Shown here one piece after another: positions 8,665 to 17,043 of a stretch of DNA of 64,000 nt; position 1 is the stretch's first letter, and every line of letters starts with the position of its first letter. The notes below the pieces were generated by a model that had not been told where the DNA came from, made no database searches, and saw nothing but the letters and a program-made list of their open reading frames with translations. The position numbers and the translations under genes were made by a program. The stretch is from Billgrantia montanilacus (lineage in GTDB: Bacteria; Pseudomonadota; Gammaproteobacteria; Pseudomonadales; Halomonadaceae), in assembly GCF_003336675.1 (NCBI RefSeq), contig NZ_QPII01000006.1:124001-188000 (forward strand), given 5' to 3'.

Positions 8665-8690
8665 GCCACCCGTCAGGGTGGCTTTTTTTT
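8665..8690 (+). terminator. Intrinsic terminator of the SAM-II leader
   Basis: GCCACCC (8665-8671), loop GTCA, GGGTGGC (8676-8682), then eight T residues. CACCC in its 5' arm is complementary to GGGTG at 8645-8649, the strand used by the riboswitch pseudoknot. This gives a plausible SAM-dependent choice between terminator and antiterminator. Confidence 0.9.
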
Positions 8691-8740
8691 GACACCCACT
8701 GCTCGCCCCGCAATGAAACGGCCTGCTCAGTGGAAGCCAG

Positions 8741-9814
8741 ATGATCACTTTACGCAACGTCTCCAAGACCTACCATATCAAGGGCGGCCACAAGGACGGC
8801 GCTCGAGGCCACGTCAAGGTCGTCGAAGCCCTGAAGAACGCCGATCTCCATGTGCCCCAAGGCAGCATCCACGGCGTGATCGGCCTTTCCGGTGCCGGCA
8901 AGTCGACCCTGATCCGCTGCGTCAACCTGCTCGAGCGCCCCACCAGCGGCAGCGTGACGGTGGACGGCCAGGAGATGACCCGCCTTTCCTCCTCGGCCCT
9001 GAACCAGGCTCGCCACCGTATCGGAATGATCTTTCAGCATTTCAACCTGCTGACCACGCGCAACGTATTCGACAACGTCGCCCTGCCCCTGGAACTGATG
9101 GGCATGAAGCGCACCGCCATTCGCGAGCGCGTGATGCCCCTGCTCGAACTCACCGGGCTGACGGACAAGATCAGCCAGTATCCCGCCCAGCTCTCCGGCG
9201 GCCAGAAGCAGCGTGTCGCCATCGCCAGGGCACTGGCCAGCGAGCCGCGGGTACTGCTGTGTGACGAAGCGACCTCCGCCCTCGACCCCCAGACCACGGG
9301 CTCGATCCTGGAGCTGCTGCGCGATATCAATAAAAAACTGGGCCTGACCATCCTGCTGATCACCCACGAGATGGAAGTCGTGAAATCGATCTGCCATCGG
9401 GTGAGCCTGATTTCCGGCGGCGAGCTGGTGGAGGAAGCCGATGTCGGCGACTTCTTCACCGCCCCGGGCACGCAGCTGGGCCGCGAGTTCCTCAACGACT
9501 TCCTGCAGCTGGAACCACCCAAGGGGCTGGTCGAACGCCTGGAAGCCGAGCCCGGCGAGCATACCCACCCGGTGGTGCGCCTGGCGTTCTCCGGCGATGC
9601 TGTCTCCACCCCGCTGATCTCTCGCCTGGCACGGGATTGCGAGGTCGATGTCAGCATTCTCCAGGCCAAGGTGGAATCGATCCAGGAGCGCACCCTGGGC
9701 CTGATGATCGCCGAGCTGCTGGGGCCGGCCGAAAAGACGCGCCAGGCCATCGACTATCTCGAATCCCATGATCTTCACGTGGAGGTGCTTGGCCATGTCC
9801 AGCGCGATGATTGA
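8741..9814 (+). CDS. metN: Methionine ABC transporter ATP-binding protein MetN
   Basis: 357 residues. ATPase of the methionine importer. Walker A GLSGAGKST (about 49-57), signature LSGGQKQR, Walker B VLLCDEATSALD and the H-loop LLITHEMEVV are intact. The C-terminal 90 residues form the NIL/ACT-like methionine-sensing domain (VVRLAFSGDAVSTPLISRLAR). First gene after the SAM-II leader; its 3' end overlaps metI by 20 bases. A GGAAG precedes the ATG by 6 bases. A short internal insert (HIKGGHKDGARGHVK) near the N-terminus is unusual but in frame. Confidence 0.96.
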   Translation: MITLRNVSKTYHIKGGHKDGARGHVKVVEALKNADLHVPQGSIHGVIGLSGAGKSTLIRCVNLLERPTSGSVTVDGQEMTRLSSSALNQARHRIGMIFQHFNLLTTRNVFDNVALPLELMGMKRTAIRERVMPLLELTGLTDKISQYPAQLSGGQKQRVAIARALASEPRVLLCDEATSALDPQTTGSILELLRDINKKLGLTILLITHEMEVVKSICHRVSLISGGELVEEADVGDFFTAPGTQLGREFLNDFLQLEPPKGLVERLEAEPGEHTHPVVRLAFSGDAVSTPLISRLARDCEVDVSILQAKVESIQERTLGLMIAELLGPAEKTRQAIDYLESHDLHVEVLGHVQRDD

Positions 9815-10448
9815 CCTCATCATCAAGGCCACTCTGGATACCCTCTATATGGTGGGTGTTTCCGGCATCCTCGCGGCGCTGCTCGGCGTACCGCTTGGGG
9901 TGATGCTGTACGTCACGCGGCCGCGTCAGATACTCGCCCGCCCTGCCCTGAACCAGACGCTGGGCATGGTAACCAACATCGGCCGCTCCATTCCTTTCAT
10001 CATCCTGATGGTAGCCATCATCCCCTTCACCCGCATGGTGGTCGGCACCTCCATCGGCACCAATGCCGCCATCGTGCCGCTGACCATCGCCGCCATACCC
10101 TTCGTGGCCAGGCTGGTGGAAGGCGCGCTCAACGAGATACCGCCGGGCCTGGTCGAGGCCGCCCAGTCCATGGGCGCCACGCCGGGGCAGATCATCACCA
10201 AGGTGCTGCTGCCCGAGGCCCGTGGCGGCATCATCACCGGCCTGACGATCACCATCGTGACCCTGGTGAGCTACTCGGCCATGGCCGGCGCCGTGGGCGG
10301 CGGCGGCCTGGGCGACCTGGGCATTCGGTACGGCTACAACCGCTTCAACCCCACCGTCATGCTGATCACCGTGGCGATCCTGGTGGTGATGGTCCAGGGC
10401 TTCCAGAGCCTGGGCGACTATCTGGTGCGCAAATCGGATCGCAAGTAA
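9795..10448 (+). CDS. metI: Methionine ABC transporter permease MetI
   Basis: 217 residues with about five hydrophobic segments. The ABC permease EAA-type loop is seen as EIPPGLVEAAQSMGATPGQIITKVLLPEA, followed by AMAGAVGGGGLGDLGIRYGYNRF, typical of MetI. I take the ATG at 9795, inside the metN 3' end, because GGAGGTG lies 8 bases before it; an earlier in-frame start lacks a site. Forms the membrane channel with MetN and receives methionine from MetQ. Confidence 0.96.
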   Translation: MSSAMIDLIIKATLDTLYMVGVSGILAALLGVPLGVMLYVTRPRQILARPALNQTLGMVTNIGRSIPFIILMVAIIPFTRMVVGTSIGTNAAIVPLTIAAIPFVARLVEGALNEIPPGLVEAAQSMGATPGQIITKVLLPEARGGIITGLTITIVTLVSYSAMAGAVGGGGLGDLGIRYGYNRFNPTVMLITVAILVVMVQGFQSLGDYLVRKSDRK

Positions 10449-10495
10449 GAGAAGTCCCCTACAAGTAAGGACAGTCCCTTAAAAGGAGAGGTACC

Positions 10496-11311
10496 ATGCA
10501 AGTCACCCTGACCCGCCTGCTCGGCGCCGCGACACTGGCCGGCGCTACCCTGCTCGCCGGCTGCGGCGGAGACGACGCCGACACCGAGACACGTTCGATC
10601 AAGGTCGGCACCATGTCCGGGCCCGAATCCGAGGTGATGGAAGTGGCGGTCCAGATCGCCCGAGAGCGCTACGACCTCGAGGTGGAGATCATCGAGTTCA
10701 CCGATTACGTATCGCCCAACGCGGCCCTGGCCGATGGCAGCCTCGATGCCAACGCCTTCCAGCACGAGCCCTACCTGCAGAGCATGGTGGACGATCGTGG
10801 CTATGACCTGACGGTTGCCGGCTACACCTTCGTCTACCCCATCGGCGCCTATTCGGAGAAGCACACCGATATCGCAGACCTGCCGGAGCGAGCCATCATC
10901 GCCCTGCCCAACGACCCCACCAACGGCGGACGTGCGATGATCCTGATGCACAACGCCGGCCTGATCGAACTGGATGACCCGGAAAACCTGGAGGCGACGC
11001 CGGTCAACGTGGTCGACAACCCGCACGACTTCCGTTTCCGCGAGATCGAAGCCGCCCAGCTGCCGCGGGTCCTTCCCGACGTGGACCTGGCCTTCATCAA
11101 CAACACCTTCGCCCAGCCCGCCGGCCTGAACCTGGATGACGCCCTGATCAAGGAGGGGCCCGAGTCGCCCTACGTCAACCTGATCGCCGTGCGCAGCGGA
11201 GACGAGGAGCGCGAGGAGATCCAGCAGCTGGTATCGGCCTACCAGAGCGACGAAGTCGCCGCCAAGGCACTGGAGCTGTTCGACGGTGGCGCGGTGCCCG
11301 GCTGGCAGTAA
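10496..11311 (+). CDS. metQ: Methionine-binding lipoprotein MetQ (NlpA family)
   Basis: 271 residues. A signal peptide ends in the lipobox LLAGC (Cys at about residue 23), so the mature protein is lipid-anchored and faces the periplasm. The core matches NlpA/MetQ: IKVGTMSGPESEVMEVA, DYVSPNAALADGSLDANAFQHEPYL, ALPNDPTNGGRAMILMHNAGLIEL. AAGGAGAGG lies 6 bases before the ATG. It follows metI by 47 bases and supplies substrate to MetNI. Confidence 0.96.
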   Translation: MQVTLTRLLGAATLAGATLLAGCGGDDADTETRSIKVGTMSGPESEVMEVAVQIARERYDLEVEIIEFTDYVSPNAALADGSLDANAFQHEPYLQSMVDDRGYDLTVAGYTFVYPIGAYSEKHTDIADLPERAIIALPNDPTNGGRAMILMHNAGLIELDDPENLEATPVNVVDNPHDFRFREIEAAQLPRVLPDVDLAFINNTFAQPAGLNLDDALIKEGPESPYVNLIAVRSGDEEREEIQQLVSAYQSDEVAAKALELFDGGAVPGWQ

Positions 11312-11410
11312 CGGAAACACTCCTCCTATCGGATATTCAACTGACCAGTATCCACGGGGCCGGCCTTGCGCCGGCTCCGTCAATTCCAGGCATGGTATCC
11401 AGGAGCCAAG

Positions 11411-11869
11411 ATGACGCCCGACTACCCCCTCCTTGCCCGCCAGCTGGAAGCCCTGCTCGACAGCCGCGACTGGCTCACCAACAGCGCCCAGACTTGCGCC
11501 TTCATCATGCAGGAAGTACCGGAGCTCAACTGGGCAGGCTTCTACCTGCAGCGCGAACCCGAGCTGCTGACTCTCGGCCCCTTCCAGGGCAAACCCGCCT
11601 GCAATCCGATTCCGTTCAGCAAGGGCGTTTGCGGTGCTGCGGCTCGCACGCAACAGACCCAGCGCATCGAGGATGTGCACGCCATTGCCGACCACATCGC
11701 CTGCGATGCTGCCTCCCGCTCCGAACTGGTCGTGCCCATCATGACCAGAGACCGTCTATGGGGCGTACTCGACCTGGACAGCCCTCGACGCGCACGCTTC
11801 GACACCACCGACCAGGCGGGGATCGAGGCCTTGGTTGCGGTGTTCATGGCGCGCAGCGACCTGGAGTGA
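11411..11869 (+). CDS. msrC: Free methionine-(R)-sulfoxide reductase (GAF-domain fRMsr)
   Basis: 152 residues forming one GAF domain. It reduces free L-methionine-(R)-sulfoxide to methionine. The segments LNWAGFYL, LGPFQGKPACNPIPFSKGVCG and ADHIACDAASRSELVVPI carry the three family cysteines that form the catalytic disulfides. AGGAG lies 6 bases before the ATG at 11411. Located 100 bases after metQ on the same strand, with a GC-rich hairpin (about 11358-11380) between but no T-run, so it may share the SAM-II-controlled transcript and recycle oxidised methionine imported by MetNIQ. Confidence 0.93.
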   Translation: MTPDYPLLARQLEALLDSRDWLTNSAQTCAFIMQEVPELNWAGFYLQREPELLTLGPFQGKPACNPIPFSKGVCGAAARTQQTQRIEDVHAIADHIACDAASRSELVVPIMTRDRLWGVLDLDSPRRARFDTTDQAGIEALVAVFMARSDLE

Positions 11870-11902
11870 TCGGCGCTCCAACAAGGTAGGCAACTACCGC
11901 AC

Positions 11903-12560
11903 TGTAGGAGCATCTTCGATCCGGTCCGACGCATCGGCGACTGGAGGCCGAAGGACTCCCGGCGGCGTTACCGATGGTCGCGGTTATTGCCAGCGCGGCA
12001 GCCTCCGCCGAGGCGCCTGGCGGCGCCAGTCGCGATGGGAACCAGCGCTCCAACAGCTGCCTTCTCCACCGACGGTGCCACGTCGTTGTTGGAGTATCTT
12101 CAGATCACGACTGGAGGCCGCAGGCCTCCCGGCGGTGTTGCCGGCATTCGCGACGACAAGCAACCTTCCAGCCTCCGCCGAGGCGCCTGGCGGCGCCAGT
12201 CGCGATGGGAACCAGCGCTCCAACAGCTGCTTTTTCCACCGACGGTGCCACACAATCCTGTCGGAGGAAGCTTCAGCTCCGGTCCGACGCATCGGCGACT
12301 GGAGGCCGCAGGCCTCCCGGCGGTGTTGCCAAGGCTGTCGACGCCGCCAACGTAATCGCCTCCGCCGAGGCGCCTCGCGGCGCCAGTCGCGATGGAAACC
12401 AGCGCTCCAACAGCTGCTTTTTCCACCGACGGTGCCACACAATCCTGTCGGAGGAAGCTTCAGCTCCGGTCCGACGCATCGGCGACTGGAGGCCGCAGGC
12501 CTCCAGGCGGTATTGACGACGCCAGCGATTACCGCCAACGCAGCGGCCTCCGCCAGGCGC
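11903..12560. repeat. REPIN-type repeat array, about four units
   Basis: Units start near 11903, 12087, 12259 and 12446 (spacing about 172-187 bases). Each unit holds two REP-like palindromes in inverted orientation. One reads ACTGGAGGCC-GCA-GGCCTCC; the other is GGCGCC-TGGC-GGCGCC followed by AGTCGCGATGG. The outer ends read TGTAGGAGC or variants and GCTCCAACA. The middle of each unit is variable. The third and fourth units share a nearly identical stretch of over 100 bases. Open frames exist through the array on both strands, but they reflect the GC-rich repeats and I do not call them genes. The same family recurs at 27640 and 58401. Confidence 0.85.
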
Positions 12561-12587
12561 CTGCTGAGTCTTGTGCATAATCAGGAA

Positions 12588-12621
12588 AGCAAAACGCCTC
12601 GCAGCAGGGCTGTGAGGCGTT
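12588..12621 (-). terminator. Terminator of the tRNA-Val operon
   Basis: On the minus strand AACGCCTC (12621-12614) pairs with GAGGCGTT (12600-12593), followed by a short T-run. It lies 10 bases past the CCA end of the downstream tRNA. Confidence 0.8.
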
Positions 12622-12630
12622 TCAGGAATC

Positions 12631-12707
12631 TGGTAGGACCAGGCGGATTTGAACCGCCGACCTCCACGATGTCAACGTGGCGCTCTAACCAACTGAGCTA
12701 TGGTCCT
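12631..12707 (-). tRNA. tRNA-Val (GAC), second copy in the transcript
   Basis: 77 bases including an encoded CCA. Acceptor stem AGGACCA/TGGTCCT, D-arm AGCTCAGTTGGTTAGAGC, anticodon stem CCACG/CGTGG around loop TTGACAT (anticodon GAC), T-loop GGTTCAAATCC. Identical to the copy at 12745-12821. Confidence 0.97.
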
Positions 12708-12744
12708 GTAGAAGCTCATTACCGTGATGCGCGGGCCGAAATGC

Positions 12745-12821
12745 TGGTAGGACCAGGCGGATTTGAACCGCCGACCTCCACGATGTCAACGTGGCGCTCT
12801 AACCAACTGAGCTATGGTCCT
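12745..12821 (-). tRNA. tRNA-Val (GAC), first copy in the transcript
   Basis: Same 77-base sequence and cloverleaf as the neighbouring copy, 37 bases away. The two form a tandem tRNA operon with the promoter at 12862-12889 and the terminator at 12588-12621. Anticodon GAC reads GUC codons, which suits a GC-rich genome. Confidence 0.97.
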
Positions 12822-12861
12822 GCATCCCGCGGGCGACAAAGCGCCTCGGCAACGGATGCAT

Positions 12862-12889
12862 ATCTTACCGATATCGCTGAAGTTTGCAA
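12862..12889 (-). promoter_or_regulatory. Promoter of the tRNA-Val pair
   Basis: Minus strand TTGCAA (12889-12884), a 16-base spacer, then TAAGAT (12867-12862). It sits about 40 bases before the first tRNA, followed by a GC-rich stretch. The -35 box lies only a few bases beyond the glpK stop codon. Confidence 0.6.
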
Positions 12890-12893
12890 GCTT

Positions 12894-14381
12894 TCAGGGC
12901 ACGCTTTTCACTCGGTCCACTGCTGTCAGCCACCCCTGGTAGAGCCGTTCCCGCTCCGCCTCCGGCATTCGCGGTACAAAGCTCTTCTCGCAGCGCCACA
13001 GCTCGGCAATTTCGTCCAGGTCTTTGTACCAGCCGAGATGCAAACCAGCCATGTAAGCGGCACCGAGAGCGGTGGTCTCGAGCACCGTAGGCCGGTCCAC
13101 CTGAACGTCCAGCATGTCGGCCAGGAACTGAACCAGCCAGCCGTTCTTGACCATACCGCCATCCACGCGCAACGTGCCCGGCGACGCCTCCATGTCGTCG
13201 CGCATGCAGGCCTGAAGATCACGGGTCTGATAGCAGACCGCCTGCAGGCCGGCGGCGACGATCTCGGCGATGCCGGTATCCCGCGTCAGGCCGAAGATCG
13301 CACCGCGCGCCTTCGGGTCCCAGTGCGGCGCCCCCAGGCCGGTAAAGGCCGGCACCAGGTAGACGCTGTGGCCATCCCGGGTCTCGCGGGCCAGCGACTC
13401 CGTCTCGGCGGCGTTATCGAACAGCTTCAGGCCGTCACGCAGCCACTGCACCGCGGCCCCAGCGACGAAGATGCTTCCCTCCATGGCGTAGGTCGTCTTG
13501 CCGGCGATACGGTAAGCCACCGTGGTCAGCAGGCGATTGCGCGAAACGGCGGCCTTGTCCCCGGTGTTGACGATCATGAAGCAGCCGGTGCCGTAGGTAC
13601 TTTTCCCCATGCCGGGCTCGAAGCAGGCCTGGCCGACCAGGGCCGCCTGCTGGTCCCCGACCACCCCGCCGATAGCCAGCGCCTCCCCCAGCAGGCTCGC
13701 CTCGGTATGGCCGAAATCCGCGCTGCTGTCGCGCACGTCGGGCAACAGGGCCGGGGGTATGCCGAACAGCGACAGCAGGTCGTCGTCCCACTGCTGGGTA
13801 TGGATATTGAACAGCATGGTCCGGGAAGCATTGGTGGCGTCGGTGGCATGCACGCGCCCCCCGGTGAGCCGCCAGAGCAGGAAAGTGTCGACGGTACCGA
13901 AGGCCAGTTCTCCCCGCTCGGCGCGCTCGCGGGCTCCCTCGACGTGATCCAGCAGCCAGGCCAGCTTGGTCGCCGAGAAGTAGGGGTCGATCAGCAGTCC
14001 GGTACGCGCCTGTACCATGTCGGCATGGCCTCGATCCCGCAGGTCCTGGCAAGCATCCGCCGTGCGTCGATCTTGCCAGACGATGGCGTTGTAGAGCGGC
14101 TCGCCGGTTTGCCGATCCCATAGCAGCGTGGTTTCACGCTGGTTGGTGATGCCGATGCCGGCAATCCGGGAAGGCGTCCCACCGCTCTTCTCGATGACCT
14201 CCCTGCACGTCGCCACAACGGTGCCCCAGATTTCCTCGGGGTCATGCTCGACCCAGCCGTCGTGGGGGAACTGCTGGGGAAACTCTTGCTGAGCCACATG
14301 CGCAACGTTGCCACTGCGGTCGAAGAGAATGGCACGGGAGCTGGTGGTTCCCTGGTCGATGGCAAGCAGGTAGTCGGCCAT
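12894..14381 (-). CDS. glpK: Glycerol kinase
   Basis: 495 residues, the usual GlpK length. Phosphorylates glycerol to sn-glycerol-3-phosphate in the cytosol. FGGY-family signatures are present: [15 protein letters not shown] at the N-terminus, [54 protein letters not shown], and [17 protein letters not shown] near the C-terminus. The ATG at 14381 has AGGA 8 bases upstream and gives MADYLLAID; a longer frame upstream lacks a site. Transcribed divergently from glpR-glpD; GlpR half-sites sit just upstream at 14400-14439. No glycerol facilitator gene is seen next to it. Confidence 0.97.
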   Translation of the reverse strand: MADYLLAIDQGTTSSRAILFDRSGNVAHVAQQEFPQQFPHDGWVEHDPEEIWGTVVATCREVIEKSGGTPSRIAGIGITNQRETTLLWDRQTGEPLYNAIVWQDRRTADACQDLRDRGHADMVQARTGLLIDPYFSATKLAWLLDHVEGARERAERGELAFGTVDTFLLWRLTGGRVHATDATNASRTMLFNIHTQQWDDDLLSLFGIPPALLPDVRDSSADFGHTEASLLGEALAIGGVVGDQQAALVGQACFEPGMGKSTYGTGCFMIVNTGDKAAVSRNRLLTTVAYRIAGKTTYAMEGSIFVAGAAVQWLRDGLKLFDNAAETESLARETRDGHSVYLVPAFTGLGAPHWDPKARGAIFGLTRDTGIAEIVAAGLQAVCYQTRDLQACMRDDMEASPGTLRVDGGMVKNGWLVQFLADMLDVQVDRPTVLETTALGAAYMAGLHLGWYKDLDEIAELWRCEKSFVPRMPEAERERLYQGWLTAVDRVKSVP

Positions 14382-14399
14382 GGTGTGTCCTGTCATTGT

Positions 14400-14439
14400 A
14401 TGTTCGTTTATGATCACCAAGGGTACTGCAGTGTGTTCG
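14400..14439. promoter_or_regulatory. Candidate GlpR operator region of glpK
   Basis: ATGTTCG at 14400-14406, with a degenerate right half TGATCAC, and GTGTTCG at 14433-14439. These match the left half of the GlpR consensus ATGTTCG-N4-CGAACAT and are about three helical turns apart. Confidence 0.55.
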
Positions 14440-14530
14440 CATTGCTCTACGACTTTCGACGCACTTCCCGACCGCCTCTGCCGCTAACCCAGCGAATAGC
14501 TTACAATCGTGGGATCGAAAGGGAGCCGAC

Positions 14531-15289
14531 ATGAACCAACAGCAACGCCAGGATGCCATCGTCGACCTGGTCCGCCGCCAAGGCTATGCCAGTATCGAAC
14601 AGCTTACCGAACATTTCGTCGTCACTCCGCAGACGATTCGACGCGACCTGAACGCCCTGGCAGAGGAAGGGATGATTCGTCGCGTCCACGGCGGCGCCGG
14701 CCTGGAATCGAGCACCGTCAACACCGCCTACAGTACCCGCAAGAACCTCAACCTCGAAGCCAAGCGCCGCATTGCGAGCCTCGTGGCCAGCCATATTCCC
14801 GACCACTCCTCCCTTTTCATCAATATCGGCACCAGCAACGAAGTGGTGGCCGAAGCCCTGCTCGACCATCAGGGGCTCGAGGTGATAACCAACAATCTCA
14901 ATGTAGCGGCCATCCTCCAGCACAAGGAGGATTTCAACGTCATCATCGCCGGCGGACAGGTTCGCTCGCGCGACGGCGGCATCATCGGCGAGGCCACCAT
15001 CGATTTCATCAATCAATTCAAGGTCGATTACGGCATCATCGGCATCAGCGGTGTCGACGAGGACGGCTCCCTGCTCGAGTTCGACTACCAGGAGGCCAGG
15101 GTGGCGCAGGCGATCATCCACAACTCTCGCCAGGTCTATCTCACCGCCGACCACTCAAAGTTTCATCGCAACCCGGTGGTACGCCAGGGCAATATCGCCC
15201 AGCTCGACGCCCTCTTCACCGATCGCGAGCCCCCCGAAGCGATCGTACACCTGATGAAAGCCCACGCAGTGGCCCTTCACATCGCCTGA
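14531..15289 (+). CDS. glpR: Glycerol-3-phosphate regulon repressor GlpR (DeoR family)
   Basis: 252 residues. The N-terminal DeoR helix-turn-helix is seen in YASIEQLTEHFVVTPQTIRRDLNAL; the C-terminal sugar-phosphate-sensing domain includes LFINIGTSNEVVAEAL, VITNNLNVAAIL and HSKFHRNPVV. GlpR represses the glp genes and is released by glycerol-3-phosphate. AGGGAG lies 6 bases before the ATG. It lies between the divergent glpK and the downstream glpD, and operator-like sites flank it on both sides. Confidence 0.94.
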   Translation: MNQQQRQDAIVDLVRRQGYASIEQLTEHFVVTPQTIRRDLNALAEEGMIRRVHGGAGLESSTVNTAYSTRKNLNLEAKRRIASLVASHIPDHSSLFINIGTSNEVVAEALLDHQGLEVITNNLNVAAILQHKEDFNVIIAGGQVRSRDGGIIGEATIDFINQFKVDYGIIGISGVDEDGSLLEFDYQEARVAQAIIHNSRQVYLTADHSKFHRNPVVRQGNIAQLDALFTDREPPEAIVHLMKAHAVALHIA

Positions 15290-15387
15290 CAGCTCGGCCG
15301 TCGCTCCGTCGACCGTCCTTGCCCCTCACGCCCACTGCATACCGGTGCACCGCTCGATGCGCTGGCACGACGTCTTGATTTTCCTTG

Positions 15388-15426
15388 ATGTTCGGTTTCG
15401 ATTCATCTATGTTCGCTTTCAAACAT
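15388..15426 (+). promoter_or_regulatory. Tandem GlpR operators upstream of glpD
   Basis: Site 2, ATGTTCGCTTTCAAACAT (15409-15426), is close to the palindromic GlpR consensus. Site 1, ATGTTCGGTTTCGATTCAT (15388-15406), is similar. Their left halves are 21 bases apart, two helical turns, as expected for cooperative binding. Confidence 0.75.
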
Positions 15427-15474
15427 GACATGATGTCTGGCGCTGCGAACGCCAGCGGAACGGAGCCTGCATTC

Positions 15475-16977
15475 ATGGCAGAACCATCACGTGACCTACT
15501 CGACCTGTTCATCATCGGTGGCGGCATCAATGGCACGGGTATCGCCAATGATGCCGCCGGCCGCGGTCTTGATGTCGGGCTTTGTGAGCAAGGAGACCTG
15601 GCTGGCGCCACCTCCTCGGCAAGCAGCAAGCTGATACATGGCGGACTTCGATACCTGGAGCATCATGAGTTCCGCCTGGTAGGCGAAGCGCTACGGGAGC
15701 GGGAAACACTGCTCAAGAAGGCGCCGCACATCATCTGGCCTTTGCGCTTCATCCTTCCCCACCGTTCACACTTGCGCCCGGCCTGGATGATTCGAGCAGG
15801 CCTGTTCTTGTACGACCACCTGGGCAAGCGCGAGCAACTGCCTGGCTCCCGTGGCGTTCGGCTCGGCACGAATTCGCCGCTGAAGCCTGAGATCATGCGC
15901 GGTTTCGAATATTCGGACTGCTGGGTTGACGATGCCCGGCTGGTCGTCCTCAATGCCATTCAGGCTCGCGAGGGTGGCGCCGAGGTTCTCGTTCGCACGC
16001 GCTGCACGGCGGCATACGAGGAGCAGGGCCACTGGTGCATCGAACTCGAGGACCTGCGAACCGGGGAGCGGTTGCGGCGCTATGCACGCGCTCTTGTGAA
16101 TGCCGCCGGGCCCTGGGTGGAAAGCGTGATCCGCGAGCAGACAAGCCGCACATCACGCTATGCCATCCGCATGATTCAAGGCAGTCACCTGATCGTGCCC
16201 AGGCTCAACGATGACGATCGCGCTTACATCCTGCAGAACAGCGATCGGCGGATCGTCTTCGTGCTGCCCTACGAAGATGACTTCAGCCTGGTCGGTACCA
16301 CCGACCGCCGTTACGAGGGCGACCCTGCCCAGGTCACCATCACCGAGGAAGAGGTGGATTACCTGCTTGGGGTGGTCAATGGCAACTTCCGCCGCCAGCT
16401 GACTCGAAGCGATATCATCAGCACCTACTCCGGCGTGCGCCCGCTTTGCGATGACGAATCATCGGACCCGTCAGCGATGACCCGCGACTATACGCTGGCT
16501 CTCGACGAACGAGGCGCCCCGATGCTGTCGGTATTCGGCGGAAAGATCACCACCTATCGCAAGCTGGCCGAAGCAGCTCTCGAGACCCTCGGGCGATGCC
16601 TGCCCGCCATGGGCCGCGCATGGACCGCCACCGAGGCGCTGCCGGGCGGTGACATCGCGAACCAGGCCGACTTCACCCAGCAACTGCTCGATACCTACCC
16701 CTGGCTGGGTGCCGATCGCGCCCGGCGCTTTGCCCGAAGCTACGGCAGTCTCTGCCTGCGCTTCCTGCGCGGCGCCGGGTCCGAAGACGATCTCGGCGAG
16801 GCGTTCGGGGCTGGGCTGACGGCCGCCGAAGTCGACTACCTGATCGATCATGAATGGGCCACGTGCACAGAGGACATCCTATGGCGCCGAACCAAGCTAG
16901 GTTTGCGACTGACACCGCGTCAAATTGAGATGTTGCAGCAATACATCAGGAATCATCGCCAGGGGCTGGCGGCATGA
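15475..16977 (+). CDS. glpD: Aerobic glycerol-3-phosphate dehydrogenase
   Basis: 500 residues, matching E. coli GlpD (501). A peripheral membrane flavoenzyme that oxidises G3P to dihydroxyacetone phosphate and passes electrons to quinone. The FAD-binding Rossmann motif DLFIIGGGINGTGIANDAAGRG lies near the N-terminus, followed by ATSSASSKLIHGGLRYLE; later signatures are IQGSHLIVP, LVGTTD, SGVRPL and FGGKITTYRKLAE. Starts upstream at 15385 and 15409 fall on the GlpR operators; the ATG at 15475 has GGAG 9 bases before it, so I choose it. Confidence 0.96.
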   Translation: MAEPSRDLLDLFIIGGGINGTGIANDAAGRGLDVGLCEQGDLAGATSSASSKLIHGGLRYLEHHEFRLVGEALRERETLLKKAPHIIWPLRFILPHRSHLRPAWMIRAGLFLYDHLGKREQLPGSRGVRLGTNSPLKPEIMRGFEYSDCWVDDARLVVLNAIQAREGGAEVLVRTRCTAAYEEQGHWCIELEDLRTGERLRRYARALVNAAGPWVESVIREQTSRTSRYAIRMIQGSHLIVPRLNDDDRAYILQNSDRRIVFVLPYEDDFSLVGTTDRRYEGDPAQVTITEEEVDYLLGVVNGNFRRQLTRSDIISTYSGVRPLCDDESSDPSAMTRDYTLALDERGAPMLSVFGGKITTYRKLAEAALETLGRCLPAMGRAWTATEALPGGDIANQADFTQQLLDTYPWLGADRARRFARSYGSLCLRFLRGAGSEDDLGEAFGAGLTAAEVDYLIDHEWATCTEDILWRRTKLGLRLTPRQIEMLQQYIRNHRQGLAA

Positions 16978-17043
16978 GGCACCCATCCCTTAAGCTCTGA
17001 AGGGAGATTCGCCTAAACAACTCTCCCTGCCGGGGTAGCATAC

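Noticed and set aside
11835-14123. Long plus-strand open frame (over 750 codons) through the REPIN array, both tRNA genes and antisense to glpK
   Set aside because: It crosses two tRNA genes and mirrors the codon bias of glpK on the other strand; no ribosome site or recognisable protein.
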